A stretch of 8,507 bases of DNA from an uncultured Methylococcaceae bacterium (GCA_903839795.1 CAIMDR010000545.1:1-8507), one strand, 5' to 3'. Positions 1 to 7,297 are shown, counted from the stretch's first letter. Numbers and translations: made by a program. Notes: generated by a model from the sequence alone, not told the origin.

Positions 1-330
1 TGCCATTTTTCCCAATCGAGGGCGGTTTCGATACGAACTACCTTATCGGCAGTATCCGCTAACGGTAAGCTACATACCGCTTCACTCGTAAATTCAAGCT
101 CAAGACGCGTTAACAGAACACGCGGTAGTCCTTGTTGCTCCATATACGCGAAGGCCGACCTTCAGTACATAGAAAGAGTCGCTGCCTTGGCCTAAACAAC
201 TTAAAAAGTTAATGCGGCTTTTGCTTTCCGTGCTACTAAACCAGGCAAACAGTTCATTATCGATAGGGGAGCAATAGCCGTTTTTGCCATCATGGCGTGT
301 ACCGGTGTCATCAGTGTGGACATAATCCCA
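1..330 (-). pseudogene. Transposase remnant, truncated and frameshifted
   Basis: This is an internal piece of a DDE-type transposase with no start codon; it runs off the left edge of the window. Read on the minus strand from 330 it gives WDYVHTDDTGTRHDGKNGYC and then ELFAWFSSTESKSRINFL. I recognise this as the DDTG-RH-G-NGYC and SKSR-NFL core of a transposase group whose IS family I cannot name with confidence. After SDSFYVL (about 163) the frame breaks. The protein resumes two bases out of phase at 155 with AFAYMEQQGLPRVLLTRLE and stays open to position 1. Relatives read roughly YVLNDEAFAYM here, so a 2-nt deletion around 156-162 explains the break. The remnant starts right after the cysC stop codon, and the N-terminal part of the transposase is missing. 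It is therefore inactive, unless the frame break is a sequencing error. I see no terminal inverted repeat inside the window. Confidence 0.75.
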
Positions 331-332
331 TC

Positions 333-947
333 TTATGGCCCTGATTTAATAATCCCTCGTTGTCCAAGCAGGTTTAACACTTTATTAACGCTTTCCTTCA
401 GGTTTAACTCGTGGGTATTAATAACCAGTTCTGGTCGCTCCGGTGCTTCGTAGGGTGAATCAATGCCGGTGAAAAAAGGTATTTCTCCTGCCCTGGCTTT
501 TTTATACAAACCTTTTACATCCCTTTGTTCGCAGGTTTCAATAGGGCATTGGCAGTAGATTTCCAAAAAGTCACCCGGTAACATCAGTTTTCTGGCAACA
601 TCACGATCGGCTTTAAAAGGTGAAATAAAAGCACTTAAAGTTATTACCCCTGCTTCTGCCATTAACTTGGCCAACTCACCAATTCGCCTGATGTTCTCAA
701 TACGATCACGATCACTAAATTCCAAATCACTGCACAAGCCGTGACGAACGTTATCGCCATCAAGAACTATTGTTGAAATACCGGTTTTATGTAAATATTC
801 TTCGACTGCGTGAGCCAAAGTGGATTTGCCAGACCCGGACAAACCGGTAAACCAAATAATAACACTTTTGTGCTGATGCAGTTTTTCTCTGTCAGCACGG
901 GTTATGGTGGCAGGATGCCAGACAGTATGGGGACTTTTTTGGGTCAT
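333..947 (-). CDS. cysC: Adenylylsulfate (APS) kinase
   Basis: This cytosolic enzyme phosphorylates APS with ATP to give PAPS, the sulfuryl donor for sulfotransferases. From Met at 947 it has 204 residues, the usual CysC length. The family hallmarks are in order: the N-terminal [15 protein letters not shown] segment, Walker [10 protein letters not shown] (35-43), DGDNVRHGL (63-71), [10 protein letters not shown] with the phospho-acceptor Ser109, and [11 protein letters not shown] followed by [15 protein letters not shown]. All catalytic motifs look intact. The frame stays open upstream to an ATG at 1127 (264 residues). That extension is translated largely from a palindromic repeat and does not look like CysC, so I prefer 947. 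Neither start has a convincing ribosome-binding site. The gene lies just downstream of a sulfotransferase gene on the same strand, which suggests that it feeds PAPS to that enzyme. No cysD, cysN or cysH is visible nearby. Family assignment is secure; the start and the dedicated role are inference. Confidence 0.93.
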   Translation of the reverse strand: MTQKSPHTVWHPATITRADREKLHQHKSVIIWFTGLSGSGKSTLAHAVEEYLHKTGISTIVLDGDNVRHGLCSDLEFSDRDRIENIRRIGELAKLMAEAGVITLSAFISPFKADRDVARKLMLPGDFLEIYCQCPIETCEQRDVKGLYKKARAGEIPFFTGIDSPYEAPERPELVINTHELNLKESVNKVLNLLGQRGIIKSGP

Positions 948-1134
948 TTTATGGGCTACCGACTTAAGGCGGGACAGTTTAAGGTTAAGCCGTTCGCTGA
1001 GCGGAGTCGAAGCGGACAAATCGCTTCGACTCCGCTCAGCGAACGGTCTCTTTTGATGCTTTATCATTAAGTTAACCGTATTGACAGTTAAGCCTTTTTG
1101 CTTGTCCCGTCTAAAGTTAGTAGCCATTTTATGA
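944..1134. repeat. Nested inverted-repeat element between sulfotransferase and cysC
   Basis: Outside a perfect inner palindrome there is a second, imperfect inverted repeat. The plus strand from 944 (TCATTTTATGGGCTACCGAC, continuing to CGGGACA) matches the minus strand read from 1134 (TCATAAAATGGCTACTAAC, continuing to CGGGACA) at about 25 of 32 positions with one gap. AAGG-TTAA against AAGGCTTAA lies further inside. Each end carries CATTTTATG on the plus strand. The left boundary coincides with the preferred cysC start codon. This could be a small non-autonomous palindromic element inserted between two genes, or local duplication and inversion around the core repeat. The outer match was aligned by eye, so its significance is moderate. 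Confidence 0.45.
990..1046. repeat. Perfect 25-bp palindromic repeat (REP/MITE-like hairpin)
   Basis: Two perfectly complementary 25-base arms, 990-1014 and 1022-1046, flank the 7-base loop GACAAAT. The arms contain TTCGCTGAGCGGAGTCGAAG and its reverse complement. I recognise this type as a dispersed intergenic palindrome found in many copies in assorted bacterial genomes, but I cannot check that here. Translated in the cysC frame it gives RPFAERSRS and STPLSERL, a typical artefact peptide. Neither strand has a T tract after the stem, so it is not a classical terminator. In the transcript it would form a very stable hairpin between the sulfotransferase and cysC reading frames and could affect mRNA stability or coupling. 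Confidence 0.85.
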
Positions 1135-1157
1135 AGCTGTTTATGGGATTAAATTTG

Positions 1158-2837
1158 TTATGCAACATTATTATAAATGTCATCCTGATCTGAATAACCG
1201 AAGGCTTTAATAAAGGGTTCCAACTCTTTAATAATAGGTGCAAACTGCTTTTCATAAGGCTTCCAGCGAGCCACTGCTCTAGTATAGATAGGTTCCGATA
1301 CGGCTGCAAAACTGGGGGTTGAGATATATCGACCTTTGGCGCGTTTATGAAATTGCGTAACTTCCGGATGCCATTCTACACTCAAAAAATCAAAAACCTG
1401 ACGATACGTGGCTTCAAAATTAGTCACCGTATCTTCGTAACGAAGCTCTAAAAAAGCCGGTTGGATATTATTCCTCAGTGTTAACCAGTAACCCATTACT
1501 GCCGAATACTGTCTCGCAATTCCCTCCCAAGACAACATATTAACCGTTGCCGGTGCCGGACTAAAAGCCTGCATAAAACAACTGATACAAATATCCCTCG
1601 GGTCACGTAGCGCGAAGACTATTTTGGCTTCCGGAAAAACTACACTGATCACGCCTAAATCAATGGTATTTAATGCATTCTTGTCGACCACCTGCTTGAG
1701 CATCACCTGCGGGCCGTACTCCTCACGCATGCGTCGCCAGTAAAACTGCCTCAACTGCCGCAAATCTGTTTCTTTTATGGATTTTAAAGCGGTTGCCTGG
1801 TCATTATTAATCCCCGTCAACTTTTGCAGTTCTAGCGTTAACTCATGCACAATACTGCTTTCGTCGGTAGTCACAAGTTGCGGATGCGCAGCCAATACCT
1901 GTTCGGTTAGCGTGGTACCTGAGCGTAAAAAGCCCATTAAAAATGCCGGCACAGGCAGGCCGTCACTGCTTAACTGCTTGACAGGCCAGCGTTGCAGTAG
2001 CGGGACAGTAAAGTTTTCGCTATTGCGGGCCAACGTAGTAAACAAGTCATCACGAGTGGCAGGATGTTGATTCAGTAGTGCTGAATTGTCTTCCGCTGCC
2101 TTTGTTAAAGCCGTAAAGGCTTCTTCATAGCGTCCCAATTTATCGAGGATTACCCCCATTTCCAGATGGGCTCGCGCTGTCTGTTCAGCCTCCAGGTTGC
2201 GTTCAATTACTTTTTGCAAACGTTGTAAAGCCTGATTAATACTCCCCGTCTTGGCTTCAATCAAAGCCAATAAGATGTGACAACCCGGATGTTCGGGGAG
2301 TATCTCACATACTTGCCTGGACAGTGGCAGCGCTTCCTCATTACGATTAATTCGAGTCAAACATATTACCAGATTATTAAGCGCAGATGCAGAGTCCGGC
2401 GCCAAAGACAGAGCCAAGCGTGCCAATCGCTCGGCCGTTATTACTTCTCCCCAATGCAGTAATTGAGCGGATAATTCCTGCGCAAGTATCGGATTACGGG
2501 TTTTAGTGGCTTGCTGTGCCAATAACTTGGCGGCTTGCAATAAATAAGTGACACCGTCTTTACGTCGATTTTGCCAACATAAAGCCTGCCCCAAACTCGC
2601 TACAAAATAGGCATCAGCAGGTTTGGCTTTATGTAATTTCCTAAACCAGGCCTCGGCCAAGGCAAAATCTGAGCGGGTAATTGCCTGTTGGGCATGTTGA
2701 TGCATCGTCGTGTTATCCAAGACGGGTGGTGCAGGATTTTTGTCGTTGGAACGCCCACAACAAGCCTTGTGTTTTTTTCTACTTCCACAAGGGCAAGGCT
2801 CATTGCGGCCAGGTTTGTTTGTGGTAATTTGAGTCAT
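1158..2837 (-). CDS. SEC-C / TPR / sulfotransferase fusion protein
   Basis: This 559-residue protein probably transfers the sulfuryl group from PAPS to an unknown acceptor. It has no signal peptide, so it is likely cytosolic. Domains run in order. The SEC-C zinc motif at about 11-28 (RNEPCPCGSRKKHKACCG) has ligands Cys15, Cys17, Cys26 and Cys27. TPR-like helical repeats cover about 45-265. A sulfotransferase domain of the Sulfotransfer_3 type covers about 295-545. The PAPS 5'-phosphosulfate loop is PAFLMGFLRSGTTL (about 297-310). The 3'-phosphate motif is RDPRDICIS (411-419, with Arg411 and Ser419). LRYEDT (465-470) and the C-terminal ARWKPYEKQF are also typical. The TPR-sulfotransferase arrangement is known, including relatives of protein-tyrosine sulfotransferases. 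The SEC-C motif probably aids partner or substrate binding. cysC follows on the same strand and could supply PAPS. The acceptor cannot be read from the sequence. The start at 2837 places the SEC-C motif at the N-terminus as usual, though no strong ribosome-binding site is visible. Confidence 0.9.
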   Translation of the reverse strand: MTQITTNKPGRNEPCPCGSRKKHKACCGRSNDKNPAPPVLDNTTMHQHAQQAITRSDFALAEAWFRKLHKAKPADAYFVASLGQALCWQNRRKDGVTYLLQAAKLLAQQATKTRNPILAQELSAQLLHWGEVITAERLARLALSLAPDSASALNNLVICLTRINRNEEALPLSRQVCEILPEHPGCHILLALIEAKTGSINQALQRLQKVIERNLEAEQTARAHLEMGVILDKLGRYEEAFTALTKAAEDNSALLNQHPATRDDLFTTLARNSENFTVPLLQRWPVKQLSSDGLPVPAFLMGFLRSGTTLTEQVLAAHPQLVTTDESSIVHELTLELQKLTGINNDQATALKSIKETDLRQLRQFYWRRMREEYGPQVMLKQVVDKNALNTIDLGVISVVFPEAKIVFALRDPRDICISCFMQAFSPAPATVNMLSWEGIARQYSAVMGYWLTLRNNIQPAFLELRYEDTVTNFEATYRQVFDFLSVEWHPEVTQFHKRAKGRYISTPSFAAVSEPIYTRAVARWKPYEKQFAPIIKELEPFIKAFGYSDQDDIYNNVA

Positions 2838-2911
2838 GACGGGTAATTACTTAAAAATTGATGGAGAGTATCGAAAGGGATTGGCCGTAAATTTATTATG
2901 CTTTTTTAAAA

Positions 2912-2958
2912 TTAAAAAAGGCGGTAACTATCTACCCTTTAAGGGGTTAATTTACCGC
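2912..2958 (-). terminator. Intrinsic terminator after the third PEP-CTERM gene
   Basis: On the minus strand GCGGTAA (2958-2952) pairs with TTACCGC (2927-2921). An inner ACCC/GGGT pairing closes part of the loop. The stem is followed directly by CTTTTTTAA. The stem plus T run lies 25 bp past the stop of the PEP-CTERM gene at 2983 and before the sulfotransferase gene. It implies that the sulfotransferase-cysC pair has its own promoter, probably in 2838-2910. Confidence 0.75.
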
Positions 2959-2982
2959 AATAATAACCAATATCGTTGTAGT

Positions 2983-3744
2983 TTACGTTAAACGCAGTCC
3001 AAGACTACGCTTGTTTAACCCTAGCATAGCCAACAAACCGCTAACAAAAAACCAGACGGCAGCGGGTACGGGTACGGGTGAAGCCTCTAGGGTTCCGGTA
3101 ATAAGCACATCCGCAGAAACCAGTTCGATATCATTTGAGTTAACGGTAAAGTTTATCGGCGTAAAAAAACCATTCACACTTTGTGTATCGGTTAGTCTAT
3201 CTTGTAAAGTAAAAGCGCCCACAGCAGCATAGTTTGAATAACCACTGTTTAAAGTGAAATACTCCAGGGCAACATTATTAACTGCGTTAAGACCCGCTGT
3301 ATCGGCTTTAAGCTGATAGCTTAACGTTAAATCAATCGCATAATTGTCACTACCGGTATTAGTAAAAGCCAAATTATACAAGCCGGTGTGACGAGAATCG
3401 ACAGTGCCATTAAGTGCGCTGCCGCTAACAGTAAATGCTTGACTAAAACTGTGGGTAACCGCTGTAGGAAAAATACCGGGATTATTGGCAGTCACCGCAC
3501 CATCGCCCGAGTTAGCGACATAATAATTTGTTAAATCACTGCCTTGGTCAAAATATCCCAGCACCTCAAGTCCTGACAAATCGGTTGAGTGTGCCGGATT
3601 AAGATTGGTGATATTGTTAATGGTAAAAGTTAGCGCAGCAGATCCAAAAAAGGTAGTGCTCGCTTGTGTAAGCGGCACAAAAAGAATGGTGCCAGCTATT
3701 AAGGCAATAGACAATAAATAGTGTTTATTTCTTTTAAGATACAT
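2983..3744 (-). CDS. PEP-CTERM (VPxPA-type) exported protein
   Basis: This 253-residue exported protein has no function I recognise beyond its sorting signals. An N-terminal signal peptide (KRNKHYLLSIALIAGTILF, likely cleavage after LTQA at residue 28) starts it. A C-terminal tripartite signal ends it: the VPVPAA motif near 224, a hydrophobic helix VWFFVSGLLAMLGL and then basic NKR. This is the PEP-CTERM class, processed by an exosortase and often destined for the surface or an exopolysaccharide matrix. The mature part (about 30-220) is rich in Thr, Ser, Asn and Tyr, has no cysteine and looks beta-rich, as is usual for cargo of this system. The ATG at 3744 has GGA about 9 bases upstream and gives a complete signal peptide. 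The tail differs from the other two PEP-CTERM proteins here (Ala in place of Gly in VPVPA, and a longer end after the basic cluster). No exosortase gene is in the window. Confidence 0.85.
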   Translation of the reverse strand: MYLKRNKHYLLSIALIAGTILFVPLTQASTTFFGSAALTFTINNITNLNPAHSTDLSGLEVLGYFDQGSDLTNYYVANSGDGAVTANNPGIFPTAVTHSFSQAFTVSGSALNGTVDSRHTGLYNLAFTNTGSDNYAIDLTLSYQLKADTAGLNAVNNVALEYFTLNSGYSNYAAVGAFTLQDRLTDTQSVNGFFTPINFTVNSNDIELVSADVLITGTLEASPVPVPAAVWFFVSGLLAMLGLNKRSLGLRLT

Positions 3745-3801
3745 AGATATTCCATGATATTTGTTTATTAAAACAACGCGTCATCCTGACGTAAGTATTC
3801 A

Positions 3802-3830
3802 AGCCCCTCTTTTTCAAAGAGGGGGGGGCT
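3802..3830. repeat. Intergenic hairpin with a G8 run
   Basis: CCCCTCTTT (3804-3812) and AAAGAGGGG (3816-3824) form a perfect 9-bp stem around the loop TTC. The G run continues to eight G (3821-3828) and is followed by CT, which matches the AG before the left arm. It lies between the peroxidase stop codon and the third PEP-CTERM gene... on the minus strand that gene is downstream of it. No T tract follows on either strand, so it is a poor intrinsic terminator. It may be a dispersed repeat or an mRNA-stabilising hairpin. The uneven C4/G8 arms suggest expansion of the G run. Confidence 0.55.
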
Positions 3831-3889
3831 GAATAATTAAATTCTGACAAGGATTGACGGAATTTAGTGGCCATTAGTGGCGTTTTAAA

Positions 3890-6142
3890 TTAAGGCGCTG
3901 TTGTTAAAAAGGGTTTTACTGGCGTTGCTGATCCATTTGCACCGATAGCCGGTACAACCAATTTATCTTCTTGGGCAAGATTACCATTGAGGGGATTACC
4001 CAACAGTACTGACTGATCATTTCCAATATGACCATTGGGGACTATCACTTCGGGATGATCAAAGGGTGCTTTCTCGTACCTTACCCGCTCATCAGTAAAT
4101 GATTTTAAATAAGCAATCAGGTCTGTGCGGTTGGCCGTTGAGTTGACTGAAGATGAAATGCTGGCGACATTAAAGTGTAAGTCATCATTTTGAAAATTAC
4201 CTTGTCTGGCATAAAATTCCACCACTTGCTCCAAAGTTGCCATGCTGCCATTGTGCATATAAGGGCCGGTCAATTCAATATTACGTAGCGTAGGTATCTT
4301 GAAGGCAGCCTTGGTTGCAATGGCCATTTTGGGTCCTGACAATGCAGATTGTGCGGTAGCCACCGAGGGAGTATAAGCCAAGGCTATGTCTGCGCAATTT
4401 TGATCTTTAAGCAAACCTTCTCGACTGCCATCGGCTATAAGTCCATCGTCGGCAGTGAAGTAATACAAATCCGAATAGCTGCTATTAATTGCCAAACCCG
4501 CTACAAAATCACAGGCGCGAATCTTGTTGACTGCTTGATCATGGACACCGGCCGCATTGCCCTGCAAATACTGGAGATACTGCGCGGTAAAAGACAATGG
4601 TTTACAATAATCATCAACGCCGCCTAAACCCGGATCTGCAGCCGGGTCATCAACAGCGGTGTTGGTATAACCCAGATCCATCAGTTTGGGTATCACATCA
4701 GAATTAAAATCTCGCGTGACTACATTCACATATTGAGTCATTCCAGCTACTTTTGCTGCGCTGCCAATACCGAAGGCATTCGGTCCATAGGCGATGGGTG
4801 TGGCAGCCGGGCCAAAAGTTTTACCCGGCGTAGGTACCAATAGCGAGGCATTGGTTGCTACGGCTGCCAAACTCATGGTTGGGCCGGTATGGCAAAGATT
4901 ACAGTGATTATTAAAAAATAAATTACTGCCTCTTTTGAGTTGGGCAATTTCTGTCGTAGTTTTCCCCAAACCTACCCAAGTGGGTCTTAAATTAGCATCG
5001 ACCGGACTCAAATCAAAGGGTGCTTGATCTGATATCAAAGTGGATTGATAAAGCTGTAAGGCCAAGCCGAAAAACATTGAAAAATTCGCTTCCATTTGGT
5101 TGTAAGGCACTTGCCCCGGCGGCGCACCAAACTGCCCAATACCGTTATACGCCCAGTATTTCTGGTTAAATGCCTGCGTAATCAGGTTTTTGTAGATAGT
5201 ATTTAAGCCGGGCTTTAGATTGCCATGAGTACTTAAGCTTAAAGCGCCTAAAACACCGTCCTGATTATGCACTTTCTGGTTTTGCAAGGGCTGACGCAAC
5301 AATAACTTACGACCCACATCCGACCATGTGCGTTGTCGGCAACTCATTTCCAGATCGCTTAATCCTGGCCCGGTCGCCAAAGATGCCAGTGCCGAATTTT
5401 GAAGATGTAATCGTTGTTTAACGGCACTACGCGCATTGACTTTAACCCATACCCCCGCATCGGTATCACGCTCTCCCCAGGGATTGCTGCCATTAAAAAC
5501 ATTATTGGCACGACCATCCCAAAACAACCGATGGCTAAATACCGCATTAATCATACTGGGTGCATTTCTGGGCTCAACTCGACGAGTACCAATGTCGTTA
5601 ACATGAAAAACAGGGTCAGCACTACGGACGCATTCGTCATTCATACCGGTTAGTTTTGATGAGCTGCTATAGGTACCGCTAAAGGTACCCGCTGAAGACA
5701 CGACATCATCGGTCGTAAAAGTAACTTCGCTAAATTTATCCGCAGGATCAATAAATCGGTGCAAAGGGAAGTCAGCCAGCGTTAACGTATGGTTAGGTCC
5801 GCCAGAACCGGATGGCAAGGTGTCAAAAGTCTGCCCACTGGGTTTGCTACTCTTTATACCGGGATTAATTTGATTCTTAATGCGGCCATCGACACCCGCA
5901 TGAAAATGACAAGAACCGCAAGCCATACCATCACTGCCCACATTCATATCCCAAAACAATGCCTTACCCAAGGCAATGGCTGCTGTTTTGTTAACAACGA
6001 CAGGATCAGAGCCATCCAAAAGTCCCGGTACGGGTGGAACAGGTACTCTTTGTAAAGACACCGGAGTAGGTCCATGGGCAAGTGCTGACTGCATTACCAC
6101 CAGGCAGAAGACTCCCGGCAACATAAATTTATTGATTCGCAT
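3890..6142 (-). CDS. Exported di-heme cytochrome c peroxidase / MauG-family protein
   Basis: This 750-residue protein of the bacterial di-heme peroxidase superfamily has a signal peptide (residues 1-22, cleavage after ALA). It should act in the periplasm or on the cell surface. Two heme c sites are visible: CGSCH at 75-79 and CNLCH at 414-418. Family signatures include ALGKALFWDMNVGSDG before the first heme, RNAPSMINAVFSHRLFWDGR at about 192-211, and IPTLRNIELTGPYMHNGSM (616-634), where Met629 is a candidate axial ligand. Classical CcpA enzymes have about 320-350 residues. The size and inserts here resemble the large surface-associated peroxidases of methanotrophs, which sit beside copper-regulated MopE/CorA proteins. 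That comparison is from memory. The reaction may be peroxide reduction, or a MauG-like oxidation of a partner protein. AAGGG lies six bases before the ATG, a good ribosome-binding site. The PEP-CTERM gene ends only 47 bp upstream, so co-transcription is likely. Confidence 0.9.
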   Translation of the reverse strand: MRINKFMLPGVFCLVVMQSALAHGPTPVSLQRVPVPPVPGLLDGSDPVVVNKTAAIALGKALFWDMNVGSDGMACGSCHFHAGVDGRIKNQINPGIKSSKPSGQTFDTLPSGSGGPNHTLTLADFPLHRFIDPADKFSEVTFTTDDVVSSAGTFSGTYSSSSKLTGMNDECVRSADPVFHVNDIGTRRVEPRNAPSMINAVFSHRLFWDGRANNVFNGSNPWGERDTDAGVWVKVNARSAVKQRLHLQNSALASLATGPGLSDLEMSCRQRTWSDVGRKLLLRQPLQNQKVHNQDGVLGALSLSTHGNLKPGLNTIYKNLITQAFNQKYWAYNGIGQFGAPPGQVPYNQMEANFSMFFGLALQLYQSTLISDQAPFDLSPVDANLRPTWVGLGKTTTEIAQLKRGSNLFFNNHCNLCHTGPTMSLAAVATNASLLVPTPGKTFGPAATPIAYGPNAFGIGSAAKVAGMTQYVNVVTRDFNSDVIPKLMDLGYTNTAVDDPAADPGLGGVDDYCKPLSFTAQYLQYLQGNAAGVHDQAVNKIRACDFVAGLAINSSYSDLYYFTADDGLIADGSREGLLKDQNCADIALAYTPSVATAQSALSGPKMAIATKAAFKIPTLRNIELTGPYMHNGSMATLEQVVEFYARQGNFQNDDLHFNVASISSSVNSTANRTDLIAYLKSFTDERVRYEKAPFDHPEVIVPNGHIGNDQSVLLGNPLNGNLAQEDKLVVPAIGANGSATPVKPFLTTAP

Positions 6143-6148
6143 TTTTAA

Positions 6149-6153
6149 CCCTT
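6149..6153 (-). promoter_or_regulatory. Ribosome-binding site of the di-heme peroxidase
   Basis: The minus strand reads AAGGG six bases before the ATG at 6142. It is the clearest Shine-Dalgarno sequence among the genes here and supports that start codon. Confidence 0.65.
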
Positions 6154-6189
6154 AAGTAAAGACATGTAGTTTTTTCTTTTGCCTTGTCT

Positions 6190-7170
6190 TTAAATGTTGG
6201 CCGGTTTTCTGCGACGAATGGCAGTAAAGCCCGCTAATGCAGAACCAAACAACCAGACTGCACCCGGTAAAGGGACAGAACTAACGCCTGTGTTGCTAAT
6301 GGTTAAATTATAAGAGCGCGGCCCTGCCACCCCACAGTTTTGTCCATTGGCATTGTTATCAGCGCAAGCACCTGCATAACCAATCAGATAATATCCCGCT
6401 TTGAGTCCTGATAAATTCAGTAAAGCATCGCCCGGGCTTAATATTGCAGAGCCGCCATTAACATAAGATGATGAACCGTTTACATGCGTAATGGCGGTGC
6501 CGTTTAAAGGGTCGCTGGCACCGCCACCGTATTGACCAATATTAGCTGTGTTGGTGGCACCAGCCAATCGACCTTGAATTTTGTCACCATCACCGTTAGT
6601 GAATGAATAACCGGCATTGGCATAACCTATCCAACCGTCATGACCGTCAAGAATATTGCCGCCACCGCCAGTTCCTAACCAACCATTACTGCCCAGAGTA
6701 CAGTTTTCACCCAGACCACAAGGGTCATCGGCAACACCGCCATCAAGATTTCCACCGCGTACCTGGCTCCAGGAATGACCATAACCGCCGCCATTTGCCG
6801 CTCCAGCCACGAGGGGTGCCGAACCACTGGTCCAGATGGTAAAAGCGGGAGAAGTCATCGGTGTAGCACCGCCATTTCCCTTAAGATTAACACTCACATC
6901 AAAACGGGTGCCGGCGAGTAGATCGGCGGCATTGCCGACCTCAAAGATACGAAATTGCGCGGTATGGGTCCAGCCGTAGTTTTTGTTGGTGCCATAATCA
7001 GACCACGCTCTAACGGGTGCATTACCGGTAACAGTGTCAACACTGCCAGCCGCCAATACTGGCAAACTAGCCGGACTTATCGCCGCTGCATGACCTGAAT
7101 AAACCAGTGTTACTGATAACCCCAGCGCTGTTAATACAGATTTTTTAAGGGTGTTGTTTATTTTTTTCAT
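6190..7170 (-). CDS. VPLPG-type PEP-CTERM exported protein
   Basis: This 326-residue exported protein is of unknown function. The signal peptide (basic KKINNTLKK, hydrophobic SVLTALGLSVTLVY, cleavage near HAAA at residue 30) is complete from the ATG at 7170. The C-terminus is a textbook sorting signal: SVPLPGAVWLFGSALAGF (298-315) followed by IRRRK. It belongs to the VPLPA-CTERM variant of the PEP-CTERM family, which is recognised by a dedicated exosortase not found in this window. The mature domain is Gly/Asn/Ser-rich and probably beta-structured. It has two closely spaced cysteine pairs, Cys151/Cys157 (DPCGLGENC) and Cys269/Cys279 (ACADNNANGQNC), plausible disulfide loops or a metal site. 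Several tryptophans (57, 67, 113, 134, 164, 180) lie in the first half. The di-heme peroxidase gene follows after 47 bp on the same strand, which makes the two proteins candidate partners. No good ribosome-binding site or promoter of its own is visible. Confidence 0.87.
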   Translation of the reverse strand: MKKINNTLKKSVLTALGLSVTLVYSGHAAAISPASLPVLAAGSVDTVTGNAPVRAWSDYGTNKNYGWTHTAQFRIFEVGNAADLLAGTRFDVSVNLKGNGGATPMTSPAFTIWTSGSAPLVAGAANGGGYGHSWSQVRGGNLDGGVADDPCGLGENCTLGSNGWLGTGGGGNILDGHDGWIGYANAGYSFTNGDGDKIQGRLAGATNTANIGQYGGGASDPLNGTAITHVNGSSSYVNGGSAILSPGDALLNLSGLKAGYYLIGYAGACADNNANGQNCGVAGPRSYNLTISNTGVSSVPLPGAVWLFGSALAGFTAIRRRKPANI

Positions 7171-7226
7171 GCTATTTATGTGTCAGGTTAGTTAATCGTT
7201 TTTAATAAATAAAGTTAATGACCCAC

Positions 7227-7269
7227 AAACAAACCCTGCACGTCAGTAGATGACGCGCAGGGTTTGTTT
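7227..7269 (-). terminator. Strong hairpin terminator between the two PEP-CTERM genes
   Basis: Arms 7227-7245 and 7251-7269 pair over 19 positions with a single mismatch (7240/7256) around a 5-nt loop. On the minus strand the 3' arm ends GGGTTTGTTTGTGGG, so part of the T tract lies inside the stem. On the plus strand it ends in TTTGTTTT, so it may work both ways. It lies about 30 bp after the stop at 7298 and probably ends or attenuates the sigma-54 transcript. The gene at 7170 would then need read-through or its own promoter in 7171-7226, where I see no convincing -35/-10 or -24/-12. Confidence 0.75.
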
Positions 7270-7297
7270 TGAGTTAGTTAATCAGCTTATTGCCGTG

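Noticed and set aside
810..1070. Plus-strand open frame of 86 codons containing PFAERSRSG
   Set aside because: It is antisense to cysC and crosses the palindromic repeat; the peptide is repeat-derived and has no family features.
948..1127. N-terminal extension of CysC from the ATG at 1127
   Set aside because: Residues 1-60 include repeat-derived sequence and do not resemble CysC, whereas the ATG at 947 gives the normal family length. It remains possible that translation starts here, so it is noted in the cysC entry.
1088..1309. Minus-strand 73-codon frame overlapping the end of the sulfotransferase
   Set aside because: It is out of frame with a well-supported gene and has no recognisable features.
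1777..2070. Plus-strand 97-codon frame
   Set aside because: It is antisense to the PAPS-binding part of the sulfotransferase; its Cys/Ser-rich translation is typical of a shadow frame.
3850..3875. Sigma-54-like TGGCCAC-N4-TTCC upstream of the third PEP-CTERM gene
   Set aside because: The -12 element lacks the GC doublet, so it is not a credible RpoN promoter.
5789..6055. Plus-strand frame antisense to the first heme region of the peroxidase
   Set aside because: The peroxidase frame is clearly coding here (signal peptide and CGSCH), so this is a shadow.
6603..6842. Plus-strand 79-codon His/Arg-rich frame
   Set aside because: It is antisense to Gly/Asn codons of the PEP-CTERM gene; the His richness reflects that codon use.
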